Assembly (NCBI GenBank): GCA_963170165.1
Contig: CAUJGQ010000011.1
Coordinates: 1 to 64,000 of the forward strand
Source: Chloroflexota bacterium
GTDB taxonomy: Bacteria > Chloroflexota > Dehalococcoidia > CAUJGQ01
DNA: 64,000 nucleotides
Direction: 5' to 3'
A program made the translations under genes and the position numbers. Each line of letters starts with the position of its first letter. Positions within the stretch are counted from its first letter, which is position 1. Positions 39,498-49,618 of this stretch are shown one piece after another. Below the pieces are notes generated by a model, which saw only the letters and a list, made by a program, of their open reading frames with translations, ran no database searches and was not told the origin of the DNA.

Positions 39498-41129
39498 ATG
39501 GAATTGCGCCGGTACCTGGGTGTGTTCTGGCGGTGGTCGTGGCTGATCATCCTCGGGACGGTACTGTCGGCGGGAGCCATGTACGCGCTGACGCGCGGCC
39601 AGGCCAAGATGTACGCCGCCTCCGCCACGATCCTGGTCAACCAGGCAACCGAGGCCACCGGTCCGACCTACAACGACGTGCTCGCCAACCAGCAGCTGAC
39701 GAAGACCTACACCCGTCTGGTCACCTCCGGGCCGGTGCTCGAGCGGGTAGGCGCCGCGTACGGCTTGTCCTATGACAATCTCGAGAAGATCGTCTCGGCC
39801 GAGGCCGGCCGCGAGACGCAGTTGATCGACATCACCGTCAAGCACCGCGATCCACAAATCGCCGCCCAGATCGCGAACGACATCGCCCGGGCCTTCTCTG
39901 AGCAGGTGCGCCAATCGCAGCTCGGCCAGCTCGCCTCCGCCGAGGCCGACCTGGAGAAGCAGGTGCAGTCGACCCAGGCTACCATCGACGAACGGCAGGC
40001 ACTGGTTCGCCGCCTGTCCACACCGAACCAGCCGGACCTGTCCGAGGCCGAGCGCACACAGCGCCTGGCCGACGCCCAGGTCCAGGTGACCGTCCTGCGC
40101 GAGGGGCTGAACTCGTTGCTCCGCCAGTTGCAGGACCTGCGCATCAATCTGGCCCGCACCATCAATAGCGTCACACTGGCGGATCCGGCGCGTGTGCCGG
40201 TGCAGCCGGTGAGCCCGCGGCCGCTGCTGAACACCGCGCTTGGCGCGTTCCTGGGACTGCTGCTGTTCGCTGGTATCGTCGCGCTGATCGAGTACCTCGA
40301 CGACACGGTCAAGACTGCGGAGGACGTGGAGCGAGCAGCCGGCACCGCGCTCTTGGGCACGGTCGCCCGCTTTGGCGCCCGCTGGTGGCGGCCCGGCGCC
40401 AAGAAGGATCAGGCGCCGCTCGTCTCTATCTCCGATCGCTGGTCGCCCGCCGCCGAGGCGTACCGCATGCTCCGCACCAACATCGAGTTTGCCCGGGCAG
40501 GACGTGACCAGCGGGTGATGCTCGTCACCAGCGCACGCGCCGGCGAGGGAAAGAGCACGACCGCCTCCAACCTGGCGGTCATGCTGGCCCAGACCGGGCG
40601 CACGGTGGTGTTGGTGGATGCCGACTTGCGCCGCCCCACGCTGAGCGAGGTATTCGATGTGCCTAACGGCACCGGTCTATCGACGCTGTTCGTGATCGAT
40701 GACCCGGACCCGGTGCGTTTCCTCCGCCCCACCGCAGCCGAAGGCCTGATGCTGCTGCCCAGCGGGCCGATTCCGCCCAACCCCGCCGAGTTACTGGCTT
40801 CGGAGCGCATGGCTCATATCGTTGAAGATCTCAAGCTGCACGCCGACTTCGTCATTTTCGACAGCGCGCCGCTGCTGGAGGTCGCCGACACCTCTGCCCT
40901 GGCCGCGCAGGTTGATGGCGTCGTGATCGTCGTAGACTCCGGCCGCACGCGCGGCAGCGTCGTCGAGAGCGCCGTCGATGTCCTGGAGCGGGTGCAGGCC
41001 AATCTCTGGGGTATCATCCTGAACAAGCTTAGCCGGGCGCACGCTGGGGCCTACTACCGTGGCTACCGTTATTCCGGCCAGCCGGACGGTGACCACACGA
41101 GCCACAGCAGCCGCCCCGAGGTGGCGTAA
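39498..41129 (+). CDS. Polysaccharide co-polymerase (Wzz) fused to BY-kinase
   Basis: Two TM helices flanking coiled-coil; VTSARAGEGKSTTASNLAVMLAQTGRTVVLVDADLRRPTL; Tyr-rich tail AGAYYRGYRYSG. Confidence 0.94.
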   Translation: MELRRYLGVFWRWSWLIILGTVLSAGAMYALTRGQAKMYAASATILVNQATEATGPTYNDVLANQQLTKTYTRLVTSGPVLERVGAAYGLSYDNLEKIVSAEAGRETQLIDITVKHRDPQIAAQIANDIARAFSEQVRQSQLGQLASAEADLEKQVQSTQATIDERQALVRRLSTPNQPDLSEAERTQRLADAQVQVTVLREGLNSLLRQLQDLRINLARTINSVTLADPARVPVQPVSPRPLLNTALGAFLGLLLFAGIVALIEYLDDTVKTAEDVERAAGTALLGTVARFGARWWRPGAKKDQAPLVSISDRWSPAAEAYRMLRTNIEFARAGRDQRVMLVTSARAGEGKSTTASNLAVMLAQTGRTVVLVDADLRRPTLSEVFDVPNGTGLSTLFVIDDPDPVRFLRPTAAEGLMLLPSGPIPPNPAELLASERMAHIVEDLKLHADFVIFDSAPLLEVADTSALAAQVDGVVIVVDSGRTRGSVVESAVDVLERVQANLWGIILNKLSRAHAGAYYRGYRYSGQPDGDHTSHSSRPEVA

Positions 41130-41144
41130 GCGAAAGGGGTTGCC

Positions 41145-41900
41145 GTGAAGACCGCCTCTCAGCAGACGGATGACCGCGCCCAGGAGCGGAAGGCGCTCCG
41201 GCATCACGGCTCTCCCAGCACGAGGCCTGCCATGCAACAGAGCACGATCGTGCCGTTTCCCGGCACGGAAGATCGGTTTGGCGGCCAAGGCGCCCGTCGG
41301 GTCTACGCCTTCGCCAAGCGATCCTTCGACATTCTGTTTGCGCTGGCATTCATCCTCATGACGCTGCCGGTCTGGATCGCCATTGCCGTCGCCATCAAGC
41401 TCAGCTCGCCCGGGCCCGTGTTCTTCGCCCAGCCACGTGTCGGCCGCAACGCCCAGGTGTTCCGCTGCCTCAAGTTCCGCACCATGCGCCCCGATGCCGA
41501 AGCGATGCTCAAAGACTCAGCGCTGGCCGCCGAGTTCGAGAAGTCATGGAAGCTGCAGAACGACCCGCGGATCACGCCGATTGGCCGCATCCTGCGGAAG
41601 ACCTCGCTCGATGAGCTGCCACAGCTCCTCAACGTGCTCAAGGGCGAGATGAGCGTCGTTGGTCCGCGGCCGGTCCAGGTGCGTGAGCTGGCCGAGCGCT
41701 TCGGCCCGTGGGGTCCGACCGTCGCATCCGTCCGTCCGGGTCTCACGTCACTGTGGTCGGTCTCGGGCCGGTCAGCGCTGTCGTACCCGGAGCGCGTCCG
41801 GCTGGAAGTGGAGTACGTGCGCCGCCGCTCGTTCTGGTTTGATCTCAAACTGGTGCTGCTGACCGTGCCTGCCGTGATCAAGGGCTCGGGTGCGGTATAG
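41145..41900 (+). CDS. Undecaprenyl-phosphate sugar transferase (initiating transferase)
   Basis: KRSFDILFALAFILMTLPVWIAIAVAIKLSSPGPVFFAQPRVGRNAQVFRCLKFRTM; RKTSLDELPQLLNVLKGEMSVVGPRP. Confidence 0.95.
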   Translation: MKTASQQTDDRAQERKALRHHGSPSTRPAMQQSTIVPFPGTEDRFGGQGARRVYAFAKRSFDILFALAFILMTLPVWIAIAVAIKLSSPGPVFFAQPRVGRNAQVFRCLKFRTMRPDAEAMLKDSALAAEFEKSWKLQNDPRITPIGRILRKTSLDELPQLLNVLKGEMSVVGPRPVQVRELAERFGPWGPTVASVRPGLTSLWSVSGRSALSYPERVRLEVEYVRRRSFWFDLKLVLLTVPAVIKGSGAV

Positions 41901-42088
41901 CCGGTCCTTCAGCCGGCGGTCTCCCGCGGATTAGGTGCGATCCCCCTACGCACTCGGGCCGCGACGCTCGATACTGAAATCAGACGGCACACCCGCCCTG
42001 CGGGATGACCGCACGGCCTGGTCACCGCAAAGGAGCGGTAGGCGGAAGCGGGCGGGCGGTTGCCGGCCCCTCGTGAGGGACATCCAGC

Positions 42089-43396
42089 ATGAATATCTCG
42101 GTCATTGCCCTGGGCAAGATGGGTTTGCCCGTCGCCGCGATCTGGGCTGCCAAGGGGCACCAGGTTACCGGTTGTGACATCAATCCCCATCTCGTTGCGC
42201 TCACCAACCAGGGTATCAGCCACATTACCCACGAGCCGGGACTGGCGGAACGGCTGCCGGAGCTGGTGCGAGCCGGCCGGCTGCGTGCCACCACCGACAC
42301 CGCCACCGGTGTGGCGGACGCGGACCTGATCATTGTGCTGGTGCCGCTGGATGTGGATCCCGTTGACCACCGCCCGGACTTCCATGGCATGGATGCCGCC
42401 TTCAGCGCCATCGCCACCGGCATGAAGCCGGGTGCATTGGTGGTACTGGAGACAACAGTGCCGGTGGGTACCACGCGCGGCCGGTTCCTGCCCGTGCTCG
42501 AGGCGGGTGGCCGCCGCGTCGGGGTTGACTTCTATATGGCCTTCAGCCCGGAACGGCTCCAATCCAGCCGCATCGAGCGGGACCTGCACACCTATCCCCG
42601 CGTGGTCGGCGGCATTGAGCCGCACTCCGGGGAGATGGCGGCGACGTTCTACGGCGAGAATTTCGATGTTCCGGTGTTCAATCTCGCCTCAGCGGAAGCA
42701 GCGGAGTTCTGTAAGCTGGCGGAGTCCGTCTACCGAGACGTTAACATCGCCCTGGCCAACGAGCTGGCGCTGTACGCCGGTGCGCACGGCATCGACTTTC
42801 AGCAGATCATTCCAGCCGCCAACTCGCAGCCGCAATCGCACCTGCACAAGCCGGGCCTGGGCGTGGGTGGCCACTGCATCCCCGTCTATCCCTATTTCAT
42901 GCTGCACGATGCCGAGGGCGCCGCGCTCACCGCGCAGGCCCGCGCCACCAACGATGGCATGCAGCGCGCCGGCGTAGACCGCATCGAGGAGTCGTTGGGC
43001 GGGCTGCAGGATGCCCGCGTGCTGCTGTGCGGTGTCACCTACCGGCCAGGGGTCAAAGAGGTATCCCACTCGCCCATGCTCGACATGGCGCGCGAGCTCC
43101 GCACCCGCGGCGCCGTGGTGGGCGGCCATGACCCGCTGCTCACTACCGAAGAGATCGCCGCGCTGGGCATGATCCCCGCCGCACCGGACGGCTCCTGGCC
43201 CGCCGATGCCGCAGTCATTCACACCAACGATCCGTACTACCGCACCTTCGACCCGCGCGCCATTCCCGGGCTACGGGTGGTGCTGGACGGTGGCGCGGCG
43301 CTCGACCCCGCCCTGGTGGCGGATGCAGGCGCGACCTACCTGGGCATCGGCCGTCCGGCTGTCCCAGCGCGCACCACGCAGGAGGCAACGCGATGA
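42089..43396 (+). CDS. Nucleotide sugar dehydrogenase (UDP-ManNAc dehydrogenase-like)
   Basis: MNISVIALGKMGLPVAAIWAAKGHQVTGCDI; TTVPVGTTRG; FSPERLQSSRIERDLHTYPRVVGG; GLGVGGHCIPVYPYF. Confidence 0.93.
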   Translation: MNISVIALGKMGLPVAAIWAAKGHQVTGCDINPHLVALTNQGISHITHEPGLAERLPELVRAGRLRATTDTATGVADADLIIVLVPLDVDPVDHRPDFHGMDAAFSAIATGMKPGALVVLETTVPVGTTRGRFLPVLEAGGRRVGVDFYMAFSPERLQSSRIERDLHTYPRVVGGIEPHSGEMAATFYGENFDVPVFNLASAEAAEFCKLAESVYRDVNIALANELALYAGAHGIDFQQIIPAANSQPQSHLHKPGLGVGGHCIPVYPYFMLHDAEGAALTAQARATNDGMQRAGVDRIEESLGGLQDARVLLCGVTYRPGVKEVSHSPMLDMARELRTRGAVVGGHDPLLTTEEIAALGMIPAAPDGSWPADAAVIHTNDPYYRTFDPRAIPGLRVVLDGGAALDPALVADAGATYLGIGRPAVPARTTQEATR

Positions 43397-44406
43397 TCCG
43401 CGTTGGCATCGTTGGCTGCGGTTACTGGGGGCCGCTGCACGTTCGGGTGTTCGGTCAGGCCGGTGACGCCGCAGTCACCTGGGCCTGCGACCTCAACCCC
43501 AACCGGTTGGAGCACATCGCCGCGCAGTACCCAGAGGTGCGCACCACGCGCGACCTGAATGAGTTGCTGGCAGCGGATATCGACGCGGTGGTGATCGCCA
43601 CGCCGGCCGGCACGCACGCGCCGCTCGCCATCCGGGCAATGGAAGCGGGCAAGCACGTGCTCGTCGAAAAGCCGCTCGCCACCAGCACGAGTGAGGCACA
43701 CGCGATGCTGGCCACGGCGGCTCGCACCGACCGCCGGCTGATGGTGGGACACACCTTCATCTACCATGCCGCCGTCCGCACGCTGCGCGACCTGATCCAT
43801 GGCGGTGAGTTGGGCGAGCTGTACTACCTTGACTCCAAGCGCGTGAACCTGGGCCTGCACCGCAAAGATGTGGATGTCACCTGGGACCTGGCGTCCCATG
43901 ATGTGGCAATCCTACGCTACCTGCTGGGTGAGGACCCGTCTGCTGTGGCCGCCACGGGGGCTGCCTTCCACAACCCGGAGGTCCCGGAGCTCGCCTACCT
44001 GCAATTCTCGTATCCATCAGGTGTGCTCGCCAACTTGCACGTCAGCTGGCTGGACCCCCTCAAAGTGCGGCAGATGACCATCGTCGGCAGCCGCCGCATG
44101 GTGGTGTGGGATGATGTCGCCACGGACGGTAAGCTCAAGCTGTTCGACAAAGGGATGGCGCGGGCGCCGTATTATGACGACTTCGGCCAGTGGCAGGTCG
44201 CTTACCGCTCTGGCGACGGCCAGGACGTGCCGTTTGACTTCGCCGAGCCGCTGAAGCTAGAGGCTCAGGAGTTCCTGTCCGCCATACAGGCACGACGCGA
44301 GCCGCTGACCGGAGGCGCCGAGGGTCTGGCCGTGGTGCAGGCGCTGGAGAACGCGGCGCGGGTGATGCATGTCCAGCGCGCTTTGGCGCTGCCGCGCGCC
44401 GGGTAG
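43393..44406 (+). CDS. Gfo/Idh/MocA-family oxidoreductase
   Basis: MIRVGIVGCGYWGPLHVRVFGQAGDAAVTWACDLN; KHVLVEKPLATSTSEAHAML. Confidence 0.95.
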   Translation: MIRVGIVGCGYWGPLHVRVFGQAGDAAVTWACDLNPNRLEHIAAQYPEVRTTRDLNELLAADIDAVVIATPAGTHAPLAIRAMEAGKHVLVEKPLATSTSEAHAMLATAARTDRRLMVGHTFIYHAAVRTLRDLIHGGELGELYYLDSKRVNLGLHRKDVDVTWDLASHDVAILRYLLGEDPSAVAATGAAFHNPEVPELAYLQFSYPSGVLANLHVSWLDPLKVRQMTIVGSRRMVVWDDVATDGKLKLFDKGMARAPYYDDFGQWQVAYRSGDGQDVPFDFAEPLKLEAQEFLSAIQARREPLTGGAEGLAVVQALENAARVMHVQRALALPRAG

Positions 44407-44538
44407 GGAACACTGCGGGGAGCAGCAGACGGATGCAGGTGCGAGCGGCAACGACGGCCTTACCGACACGCTGGGGCGGCAAGCAGAGCTGCGCCCCATT
44501 GAGCCCGGCTACCACGTGGGGCGAGGTGGAATAGCAGC

Positions 44539-45936
44539 ATGCCCGATCTGCTGATCGAGCACCCTCCTGGTTACGAGGCGGAGCGCCGCTACATCCACAA
44601 GGTGATCCTCGGCGAGTTTCTGGGGCTCACCTTTGCGGCGCGTCCGGCCCAGCGCGCCGATGTGTGCATCCGCGCGGAGTCAGGCTGTGGTGAACTGACG
44701 CTGCCGGACCAGCTATTCCAGACGCCGGCGCCGCAGTGGCTGACGCGCGCATCGTTGCCGCGGCTTCCCTTACCGAGCATTGACAGCCCCAACTGCGAGG
44801 GTGAGCGCGCGATCCCCGTTATCTATGGCACCGGCGGTCCGGCGATCAGCCGCTCCGGCAACGCCATCAAACTGTCTATTGACGTCTTTGGCTCGGCCTT
44901 CTTCATGCTCACACGGTATGAGGAGGCCATTACCGGCGGCCCGCGCGATGAGCACGGTTCGTTTCCTGATGAGGCTGCCCTCGCTGTGCGCGAGCGGTTC
45001 GCACACCGTCCCATTGTCAATGAGTATGCGGCGTTGCTCGAGCGGGCCCTGCAGCTCCTATGGCCGGGGTTGCCGCGGGCCAAGCGATCATTTCGCGTTC
45101 TGCTGACACACGATGTTGACTGGCCCCTGGCGACGGCCGGCCGGCTGTGGCCCCGCGTCGCCCGCCAGATGGTGATTGACACACTCCAGCGCCACAATCT
45201 GCAGGGCGCGGCCATGCGCCTGCACTCCTACCGCCGTACCCGTGCAGGCGACGACGACGCCGACATGTGGAACACCTTTGACTTCATCATGTCCAGCGCA
45301 GAAGAGGCGGGACTGCGGGCGGCATTCTATCTGATTCCAGAGCGGCTGGCTGGGAAGCTGGACGGCTCCTGCGCTATCAACCACCCGTTCATCCGCCGGT
45401 TGATCCGGCAGATCGACGCGCGGGGACATGAGTTAGGACTGCACACCAGCTACGAGGCGCACCGCGATCCGGCCTTGATCGCCCGGCAACTGGCCCAGCT
45501 GCGGGCCGTGCTGAACGCGGAGGGCGTGGAGCAGCAGATTCTCGGTGGGCGGCAGCACTACCTCCGCTGGCTCAATCCTGAGACCTGGCAAGGCTGGGAC
45601 AGCGCCGGGCTCAGCTATGACTCATCCGTCGGTTATGTCCGCCATACCGGTTTCCGGGCCGGCACCTGCTTTGAATACCCCGTGTTTAATCTGCGCCGCC
45701 GCCAACCGTTGCGCCTGCGTGAGCGACCGCTCGTGGCGATGGAAGAAGCGGCGCTGATCGAGCATGCATACCGGTATGAGCGCGTCGCTGAGGGCATCAT
45801 CGGGCTGAGCCGAACGGTGCGCCGCTTCGGTGGCGACTTCGTCCTGCTGTGGCACAATAACTGGCTCGCACAGGATGTCGAGCGGCTGTGCTTCCGCAGT
45901 GTGCTGGCCGAGATCTCGGGTGGCCGCGGCTGGTAG
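44539..45936 (+). CDS. Polysaccharide deacetylase-like protein
   Basis: FRVLLTHDVDWPLATAG; HELGLHTSYEAHRDPALIARQLAQLRAVL; HNNWLAQDVE. Confidence 0.75.
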   Translation: MPDLLIEHPPGYEAERRYIHKVILGEFLGLTFAARPAQRADVCIRAESGCGELTLPDQLFQTPAPQWLTRASLPRLPLPSIDSPNCEGERAIPVIYGTGGPAISRSGNAIKLSIDVFGSAFFMLTRYEEAITGGPRDEHGSFPDEAALAVRERFAHRPIVNEYAALLERALQLLWPGLPRAKRSFRVLLTHDVDWPLATAGRLWPRVARQMVIDTLQRHNLQGAAMRLHSYRRTRAGDDDADMWNTFDFIMSSAEEAGLRAAFYLIPERLAGKLDGSCAINHPFIRRLIRQIDARGHELGLHTSYEAHRDPALIARQLAQLRAVLNAEGVEQQILGGRQHYLRWLNPETWQGWDSAGLSYDSSVGYVRHTGFRAGTCFEYPVFNLRRRQPLRLRERPLVAMEEAALIEHAYRYERVAEGIIGLSRTVRRFGGDFVLLWHNNWLAQDVERLCFRSVLAEISGGRGW

Positions 45937-45963
45937 CCGCTGCAGCGCAAGGACGCCAACGGC

Positions 45964-47088
45964 ATGAAGCGCGCGGTGTTCGTCTCGGTGCACTACTGGG
46001 GATCCAAGCGCAAGGCCGGCTTTCACTGGCTGGCCGATGCGCTGTGGCGGGACGGCTGGGATGTCACCTTCGTCACCGCTGCGGTGTCCTGGCTGTCGGT
46101 GCTGCGCCGTGACCATCGGATGGACTACGATCTGCGCTCCGAGGCGAACCGCCTGATAACGGCGCGGGAGCGGCTGCACAGCTATGTCTGGTTCACCCCC
46201 TTCCATCCAGTCAATCTGCGCCGGCCACTGCTCAACACGCTCAGCCGCCCGGTCTTTGGTCGCTATGGCGCCCTCGGCATCGGTGCGCTGACCCCCAAGG
46301 TCCGTCAGGCCGATCTGTTCGTGTTCGAGAGTACAGCCGGGCTGCTGCTGTTTGACCGCTTTCGCAAGCTGAATCCACGCGCGCGCACGGTGTATCGGGT
46401 CTCTGACGACCTGCGCCTGCTCAAAGTCCACCCCGTGATCGTGGCAGCAGAACGGCGGCTGGCGCCACGGTTTGACCTCGTCAGCGTCCCCAGCGAGCCG
46501 ATGCAATCCCTGTTTCCAGGGCTACGGCAGGTTCGTGTCCACCGCCACGGCATCCGCACCGAGCTGTTCGACCGTCCGTGGCCGAATCCCTATCCTCGGC
46601 CTCAAACCACCAACGTGGTGTTCGCTGGGATGCCGCCGTTCGATACTGCCTTCCTCGTGCGGGCAGCGCGGATGTTCCCTGGGTGGCAATGGCACATCAT
46701 CGGCCCGTTGCCCGGGCTGCCATCTGGGCCCAGCATCCATGCCTATGGCGAGAAGCCGTTTGAAGAGACCGTGCCGTTCCTTGTCCACGCGGATATCGGC
46801 CTGCACACGCCAACTTGGGACCCGGGCGTTGAATCGCGCAAGGACAGTCTGAAGGTCATACAGTACACGTACTGCCAGTTGCCGATCATTGCACCAGACT
46901 TCATGCAGGCGACGCGATCCAATGTGTTTGCCTACCGGCCGGATGATGACGAGAGTATCCAGGCGGCGCTTTTGGCCGCGCGGGCTTGCGAACGCGCCAC
47001 CATCACGCGGGACGGTATCTACTCCTGGGACGGCCTGGCACGGGAACTGGCGGGCGAGCCGGCCAAGGAACAGGCAGGCGCGGCATGA
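45964..47088 (+). CDS. Glycosyltransferase-like protein, EPS locus
   Basis: RAVFVSVHYWGSKRKAGFHWLADALWRDGWDVTFVTAAVS; YRVSDDLRLL; DIGLHTPTWDPGVESRKDSLKVIQYTYCQLPIIAPDF. Confidence 0.8.
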   Translation: MKRAVFVSVHYWGSKRKAGFHWLADALWRDGWDVTFVTAAVSWLSVLRRDHRMDYDLRSEANRLITARERLHSYVWFTPFHPVNLRRPLLNTLSRPVFGRYGALGIGALTPKVRQADLFVFESTAGLLLFDRFRKLNPRARTVYRVSDDLRLLKVHPVIVAAERRLAPRFDLVSVPSEPMQSLFPGLRQVRVHRHGIRTELFDRPWPNPYPRPQTTNVVFAGMPPFDTAFLVRAARMFPGWQWHIIGPLPGLPSGPSIHAYGEKPFEETVPFLVHADIGLHTPTWDPGVESRKDSLKVIQYTYCQLPIIAPDFMQATRSNVFAYRPDDDESIQAALLAARACERATITRDGIYSWDGLARELAGEPAKEQAGAA

Positions 47089-48500
47089 GACGGCTGCTTG
47101 ACCCATTGCTGATTGGTGCGCTGGCCCTCACCGGCCAGGCGGGGCTGTGGTACTTCGGTATGCCGGAGACACCGTCTATCCCGGGCGCGGCGCCACGCTT
47201 TGTGGACGCCGGATCGTTCATGACATTCTCCATTTTTGCCGCGGTCTTCCTATGGGCCATCTTCTGCGGCAAAGTGCTGGCCCGGGGCGTGATGGACGGG
47301 CAGGAGCGCACCCACGCCCGCCGCCGCCGGCGGCTGCGCCACGCGATGTCGATGGCGCCTGACCCTGACCGGCAGCAGCGCGTGCTCACCGCGCTCACCC
47401 AGGAACGCTTTGCCTACCTGCAGCGCGTGGCAAAGGCCGCCGCGTTCTTCGCCTTGCTCGGCGAACTGCTGTACGTGCGGCAGTTGCTCTCCAATCCGTC
47501 AATCATTATCAACGCCTTCACCAGTGGCTCATTCACCAACATCGGCGAGCATGCCGCCGGCGACCGGCTGGTTGGGCTGTCATCGCTCAACAACCTGTTC
47601 GTCGTGCCGGTGGCCAGCTTTGCGCTGATGTATTTCTCGCAGGAAGCCACCCCGGAGCAACGGGCGCGTGCTCGCCGCTGGCTGACCGGCATCGGCGCCA
47701 CGGTGTTGTTGCATGCTTTCCTGTTTGTTGGGCGTCAGGCGTTCGTCTCCATGCTCCTGATCATCGCCGGAGCCTTTCTCTACTCCGGCGTCAAGAAGTC
47801 GCGCACATTCTGGAAAATGGCTGCCTTGCTGGCGGTGCTGCTGGCATTCCTGGTATGGATGGGCGAGACGCTGCGCGCCGGCTCCTACTACGCGCATGAC
47901 CGCAACACCGGCCTGTTCTCGGCCGAGACGCAGGACTACGTGCTGCACCGGCTCGTGGAGGGCTACTTCGCTGCCGACTTCAACAACGCGCTGGTGCTCT
48001 TGAGCTGCGAATCGCCGCGCGATTGGATCGGCAGCACGATGTGGGCGTCTCCTGCCGCCCAGTTCGGCTATACCAGCACCGATTACGCCACCTGCTCTCG
48101 CTGGGTGAGCCAGTTTGGCACACTTAACGTCGTTGGTAGCTGGTGGTGGGACGCCGAATGGTGGGGACTGCTGTTCGCCCTGGCATGCGGGCTGTGGCTG
48201 GGCGCCTCCTCTGCGGCGGCACTGCGCAGCAGCGGCCCGCCGGGCTTTGCCGCGGTGGTGTATCTGCTCACCTTCCCCGGCGTTATCTCGCTCACGCGCA
48301 TCAACTACTTCGGCGAGACGATCTTCGTTGCGCCGGTGCTGTTCATGTGGGCCGCCTGGGTGCTGCGTCCGCAACCGAACGCCGGTCGCCGCCGCCGCCG
48401 CACCCCGCGCCGGAGACACCAGCACCCAGCGGGACTGCCGGCCAGGTTGGGCATCGCGACGCGGGTGGTTCCGTTCCGTGGCGCCGGGGAGGGTCGGTGA
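47085..48500 (+). CDS. Polytopic membrane protein, candidate polysaccharide polymerase (Wzy-like)
   Basis: Multiple predicted TM segments; embedded between glycosyltransferase genes. Confidence 0.65.
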   Translation: MRRLLDPLLIGALALTGQAGLWYFGMPETPSIPGAAPRFVDAGSFMTFSIFAAVFLWAIFCGKVLARGVMDGQERTHARRRRRLRHAMSMAPDPDRQQRVLTALTQERFAYLQRVAKAAAFFALLGELLYVRQLLSNPSIIINAFTSGSFTNIGEHAAGDRLVGLSSLNNLFVVPVASFALMYFSQEATPEQRARARRWLTGIGATVLLHAFLFVGRQAFVSMLLIIAGAFLYSGVKKSRTFWKMAALLAVLLAFLVWMGETLRAGSYYAHDRNTGLFSAETQDYVLHRLVEGYFAADFNNALVLLSCESPRDWIGSTMWASPAAQFGYTSTDYATCSRWVSQFGTLNVVGSWWWDAEWWGLLFALACGLWLGASSAAALRSSGPPGFAAVVYLLTFPGVISLTRINYFGETIFVAPVLFMWAAWVLRPQPNAGRRRRRTPRRRHQHPAGLPARLGIATRVVPFRGAGEGR

Positions 48501-49618
48501 TGGACAGCAGCCCGTTCCAGGTGGCCGTCAACGGCCGGTTTATGCGCCAGCCGTTTACCGGAGTGCAGCGCTACGCCTGGGAGCTGAGCCGCCGGCTGCC
48601 TGTTTCCCAAGTGATTGCCCCCGGCCCGCCCTTGCCACCGTATGCCGCGATTGGCCGGCCGGTCACCATCCGGCCGGGACTGCGCCGGTTACCGGGCCAC
48701 GCCTGGGAGCAGTCTGTGCTGCCTCGCGCGCTCTCCCGCAACCAGCTCCTGTGGTCACCCGGCGGCAGCGGTCCGCTGGCCGTGCGGCGGCAGGTACTGA
48801 CCATCCACGACGCCGCCCATCTGGAGCACCCCGAGTGGTACAGCCGGTCGTTTTCGCTGTGGTACCGGGCCCTGTTGCCGGTGCTGGCACGCAGAGTCCG
48901 CCGGGTGCTGACGGTGTCCGCGTTCTCGCGGATGCGCCTGGCGGCGGCGTTGCGCCTGAATCCCGAGCGGATCGCGGTCACGCCGCTCGCCGCCGACCCG
49001 CGCTTCCGGGTGAAGCAGCCTGAGGCGGTTGCGGCCGGGCTGCACGAGCTCGGCGTCAGCGGACCATACGTGCTGGCGGTGGCGGCACTGTCTGCGCGCA
49101 AGAACTTCGAACGGCTCTACCGGGCGTGGGAAGTGGTCGCGCCGGGCCTCGAGGGCACGCGGTTGGTCGTCGTTGGCAAGACCGGCCTGGCATTCTCCAA
49201 CATCAGCGACCGCGGCCGTCTGCCTTCCCACACGCAGGTGTTCCAGCATGTCGAGGATGAACAGCTAGTTGACCTGTACAACGGCGCCACGGCGTTTGTC
49301 TTTCCGTCGCTTTACGAAGGCTTTGGATTGCCCGTTCTGGAGGCGATGGCCTGTGGCACGCCGGTGATCACATCGGACATCACATCGCTGCCTGAGGTGG
49401 CCGGGGATGCGGCCCTGCTGGTCGACCCATACGACACCGGTGCCATCGCAGACGCGCTGCAGCGTCTTGCAGGCGATACCGCGTTACAGGCGCACCTCAC
49501 AGGTGCGGGGCTGCACCGGGCTGCCCAGTTTTCCTGGGAGCGCACCGCCGCGCGCACGTGGGAACTGCTGGCCGAGGCAGCAGGCCAGTTCACGGCTACA
49601 GGGGAGCACGCCGCATGA
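48500..49618 (+). CDS. Glycosyltransferase family 1/GT4-like
   Basis: TGVQRYAWELSRRL; LTIHDAAHLEHPEWYSRSF; ATAFVFPSLYEGFGLPVLEAMACGTPVITSDITSLPEVAGDAALLVDPYD. Confidence 0.95.
   Translation: MDSSPFQVAVNGRFMRQPFTGVQRYAWELSRRLPVSQVIAPGPPLPPYAAIGRPVTIRPGLRRLPGHAWEQSVLPRALSRNQLLWSPGGSGPLAVRRQVLTIHDAAHLEHPEWYSRSFSLWYRALLPVLARRVRRVLTVSAFSRMRLAAALRLNPERIAVTPLAADPRFRVKQPEAVAAGLHELGVSGPYVLAVAALSARKNFERLYRAWEVVAPGLEGTRLVVVGKTGLAFSNISDRGRLPSHTQVFQHVEDEQLVDLYNGATAFVFPSLYEGFGLPVLEAMACGTPVITSDITSLPEVAGDAALLVDPYDTGAIADALQRLAGDTALQAHLTGAGLHRAAQFSWERTAARTWELLAEAAGQFTATGEHAA

Noticed and set aside
41901-42088. Possible second c-di-GMP riboswitch before the nucleotide-sugar dehydrogenase
   Set aside because: Only a short CACCGCAAAGGAGCGG resemblance; the GGCAAACC, GACGCAAAGCC and GACAGCC blocks are missing.
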